This document shows, in pieces, positions 38,407 through 39,645 of a stretch of 39,645 nt of DNA; the stretch's first letter is position 1; the number at the start of each line of letters is the position of its first letter. The notes below the pieces were generated by a model, which was not told the DNA's origin, did no database searches, and saw only the letters and a list, made by a program, of their open reading frames with translations. A program made the translations under genes and the position numbers. Source of the stretch: Streptomyces chilikensis (lineage in GTDB: Bacteria; Actinomycetota; Actinomycetes; Streptomycetales; Streptomycetaceae); assembly GCF_001642695.1 (NCBI RefSeq), contig NZ_LWCC02000005.1, positions 4,045,458 through 4,085,102 of the forward strand. Reading direction: 5' to 3'.

Positions 38407-39204
38407 GTGAACGAGGACGGCGTCGGCGCTCCCGCCGCGGGTGGCCAGGAGAGACGGTTCGGCCCGCTCGGCAAGACCTTGGTGATCATCCCGACCTACA
38501 ACGAGGCCGACAACGTCGCGCCCATCGTCCGACGCGTCCGGGCCGCCGTCCCCGAGGCGCACGTCCTCGTCGCCGACGACAACAGCCCGGACGGGACCGG
38601 CAAGATCGCCGACGAACTGGCGGTGGAGGACGACCGGGTCCAGGTCCTGCACCGCAAGGGCAAGGAAGGACTGGGCGCCGCCTACCTGGCCGGGTTCCGC
38701 TGGGGCATGGAGCACGGCTTCGACGTCCTGGTCGAGATGGACGCCGACGGTTCCCACCAGCCCGAGGAACTGCCCCGGCTGCTCACCGCGCTCAAGGGCG
38801 CCGACCTCGTCCTCGGATCCCGGTGGGTGCCCGGAGGACGGGTCGTCAACTGGCCCCGCTCGCGCGAGTTCATCTCCCGCGGCGGCAGCCTCTACTCCCG
38901 GGTCCTGCTCGACGTCCCCATCCGCGACGTCACCGGCGGGTTCCGCGCCTTCCGCCGTGCCACCCTGGAGGGGCTCGGGCTCGCCGACGTCGCCTCCCAG
39001 GGGTACTGCTTCCAGGTCGACCTGGCCCGGCGCGCGGTGAAGGCCGGCTACCACGTGGTCGAGGTGCCGATCACCTTCGTGGAGCGGGAGCACGGCGACT
39101 CCAAGATGAGCCGGGACATCCTGGTCGAGGCGCTCTGGCGGGTCACCGCCTGGGGCGTGGGGGAGCGGGCCGGGCGGATCATCGGGCGGCCCCGGCGCGG
39201 CTGA
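38407..39204 (+). CDS. ppm1: Polyprenol monophosphomannose synthase (GT2)
   Basis: This 265-residue glycosyltransferase transfers mannose from GDP-mannose to polyprenyl phosphate at the inner face of the membrane, supplying mannose for protein O-mannosylation and lipoglycans. The GT-A fold starts TLVIIPTYNEADNVAPIV, with VADDNSPDGTG, the metal motif VEMDADGSHQPEEL and DVTGGFRAFRRATLEGLGL. The C-terminal EREHGDSKMSRDILVEALWR is typical of DPM1-like enzymes. It has no fused acyltransferase or membrane domain, unlike some mycobacterial Ppm1 proteins. GTG 38407 follows AAAGGG. Confidence 0.94.
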   Translation: MNEDGVGAPAAGGQERRFGPLGKTLVIIPTYNEADNVAPIVRRVRAAVPEAHVLVADDNSPDGTGKIADELAVEDDRVQVLHRKGKEGLGAAYLAGFRWGMEHGFDVLVEMDADGSHQPEELPRLLTALKGADLVLGSRWVPGGRVVNWPRSREFISRGGSLYSRVLLDVPIRDVTGGFRAFRRATLEGLGLADVASQGYCFQVDLARRAVKAGYHVVEVPITFVEREHGDSKMSRDILVEALWRVTAWGVGERAGRIIGRPRRG

Positions 39205-39218
39205 ACGGGGCCACCAGG

Positions 39219-39224
39219 CACACT
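39219..39224 (+). promoter_or_regulatory. Candidate leaderless -10 (CACACT) for fxsA
   Basis: CACACT is separated from ATG 39231 by six bases (GGAGGC). That GGAGG is too close to the ATG to act as a ribosome-binding site. Confidence 0.45.
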
Positions 39225-39230
39225 GGAGGC

Positions 39231-39645
39231 ATGACGACCGGCCCTCAGCGCTCCTTCCCGCCCGCACCCCCCTCCGGCTCCTCCGACTCCTCCACGCGCC
39301 CGGCCCGGCAGCCCCGGTCGCGGGCGCGCACCGCGGTGCCGCTCGGCGTGGCCGCGTGGCTGGTGCTCGAGATCTGGCTGCTGACGCTGGTCGCGGAGGC
39401 CGCGGGCGCCCTCGCCGTCCTCCTGCTGCTCACCGCCGGCGTGCTGCTGGGCGCCGCGGTGGTCAAGCGGGCCGGGCGGCGCGCCTTCCGCTCGCTGGAC
39501 GCGGCGATGCGCGGCCGGCGGGCCGGGCAGGAGCCGGACGGCCGGGACGCCGCGGTCACCGAGGGCAACGGGCTCACCATGCTGGGCGGCATCCTGCTGA
39601 TCGTGCCCGGCATGATCACCGACGTGGCGGGGCTGCTGCTGCTCG
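39231..39645 (+). CDS. fxsA: FxsA family membrane protein (3' truncated by window end)
   Basis: The first 138 codons are present and the frame is open at the window edge. A Ser/Pro-rich cytoplasmic start (about 30 residues) precedes two hydrophobic segments (VAAWLVLEIWLLTLVAEAAG and ALAVLLLLTAGVLLGAAVVK), a basic loop, and GGILLIVPGMITDVAGLLLL, which matches the FxsA GxLLxxPGxxTDxxGLLLL motif. In E. coli overproduced FxsA affects exclusion of phage T7 by F; the role in actinobacteria is unknown. It lies 26 bp after ppm1. Confidence 0.88.
   Translation, partial: MTTGPQRSFPPAPPSGSSDSSTRPARQPRSRARTAVPLGVAAWLVLEIWLLTLVAEAAGALAVLLLLTAGVLLGAAVVKRAGRRAFRSLDAAMRGRRAGQEPDGRDAAVTEGNGLTMLGGILLIVPGMITDVAGLLLL

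Overview
The window is about 39.6 kb of very GC-rich chromosomal DNA with heavy third-position GC bias, GTG and TTG starts, many starts that look leaderless, and a gene complement typical of Streptomyces or a close relative: SorC, Lrp and HTH regulators, a secreted subtilase, a GH6 glucanase, a GuaB1-type IMPDH/GMPR protein, an EccA-like AAA ATPase, polyprenol-phosphate mannose synthase and FxsA. From memory, the order fmt, rsmB, rpe, SorC regulator, guaB1, Lrp, MFS, nitrilase, amine oxidase, rib operon, hisE, hisG, tandem CNNM proteins, AAA ATPase, acyl-CoA dehydrogenase, Lrp, amidohydrolase, ppm1, fxsA resembles conserved Streptomyces core synteny. This was not checked by alignment. I see no tRNA, rRNA, insertion sequence, prophage or CRISPR array.

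Layout. (1) 0.1-4.1 kb: a divergent HTH protein, then translation and pentose-phosphate housekeeping genes (fmt, rsmB, rpe). (2) 4.2-10.9 kb: a SorC-type sugar-responsive regulator, a 1170-residue secreted multidomain subtilase, and guaB1. (3) 10.9-16.2 kb: the most interesting accessory block. It holds an Lrp/AsnC regulator whose stop overlaps the ATG of a six-codon mini-ORF, then an MFS exporter with no clear start codon. Helically spaced direct repeats follow, upstream of a nitrilase-superfamily amidase and a tryptophan/phenylalanine 2-monooxygenase-like flavoenzyme, and the block ends with an opposing DUF5995 gene. The enzymes together would convert an aromatic amino acid to its arylacetamide and then the arylacetic acid. 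(4) 16.2-20.2 kb: a secreted GH6 protein convergent with and overlapping a uracil permease, then an MFS permease. (5) 20.3-25.6 kb: an FMN riboswitch controlling ribE-ribM-ribAB-ribH, followed by hisE, hisG and a PH-domain membrane protein. (6) 25.7-28.3 kb: two translationally coupled CNNM/CBS membrane proteins. (7) 28.4-32.97 kb: an orphan EccA/CbxX-like AAA ATPase, a uridine-kinase-like P-loop protein and a Tat-exported C39-like peptidase. (8) 33.1-39.6 kb: a 47-residue membrane peptide, an acyl-CoA dehydrogenase with an operator/promoter pair, two small opposing genes, a second Lrp regulator, an amidohydrolase, a roughly 580-bp structured intergenic region, ppm1 and the 5' part of fxsA.

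Working together: the rib operon forms a complete riboflavin supply unit (last steps, bifunctional first steps and a PnuC-type vitamin carrier) under FMN feedback. HisE and HisG supply early histidine steps (HisG the first, HisE the second). The Lrp-MFS-amidase-oxidase block looks like a regulated aromatic-amino-acid conversion and export module. Ppm1 supplies polyprenol-phosphate-mannose for protein or lipid mannosylation.

Limits: functional calls rest on recognising motifs in translations, and no similarity search or folding program was run. Promoter and terminator calls are pattern reading by eye.
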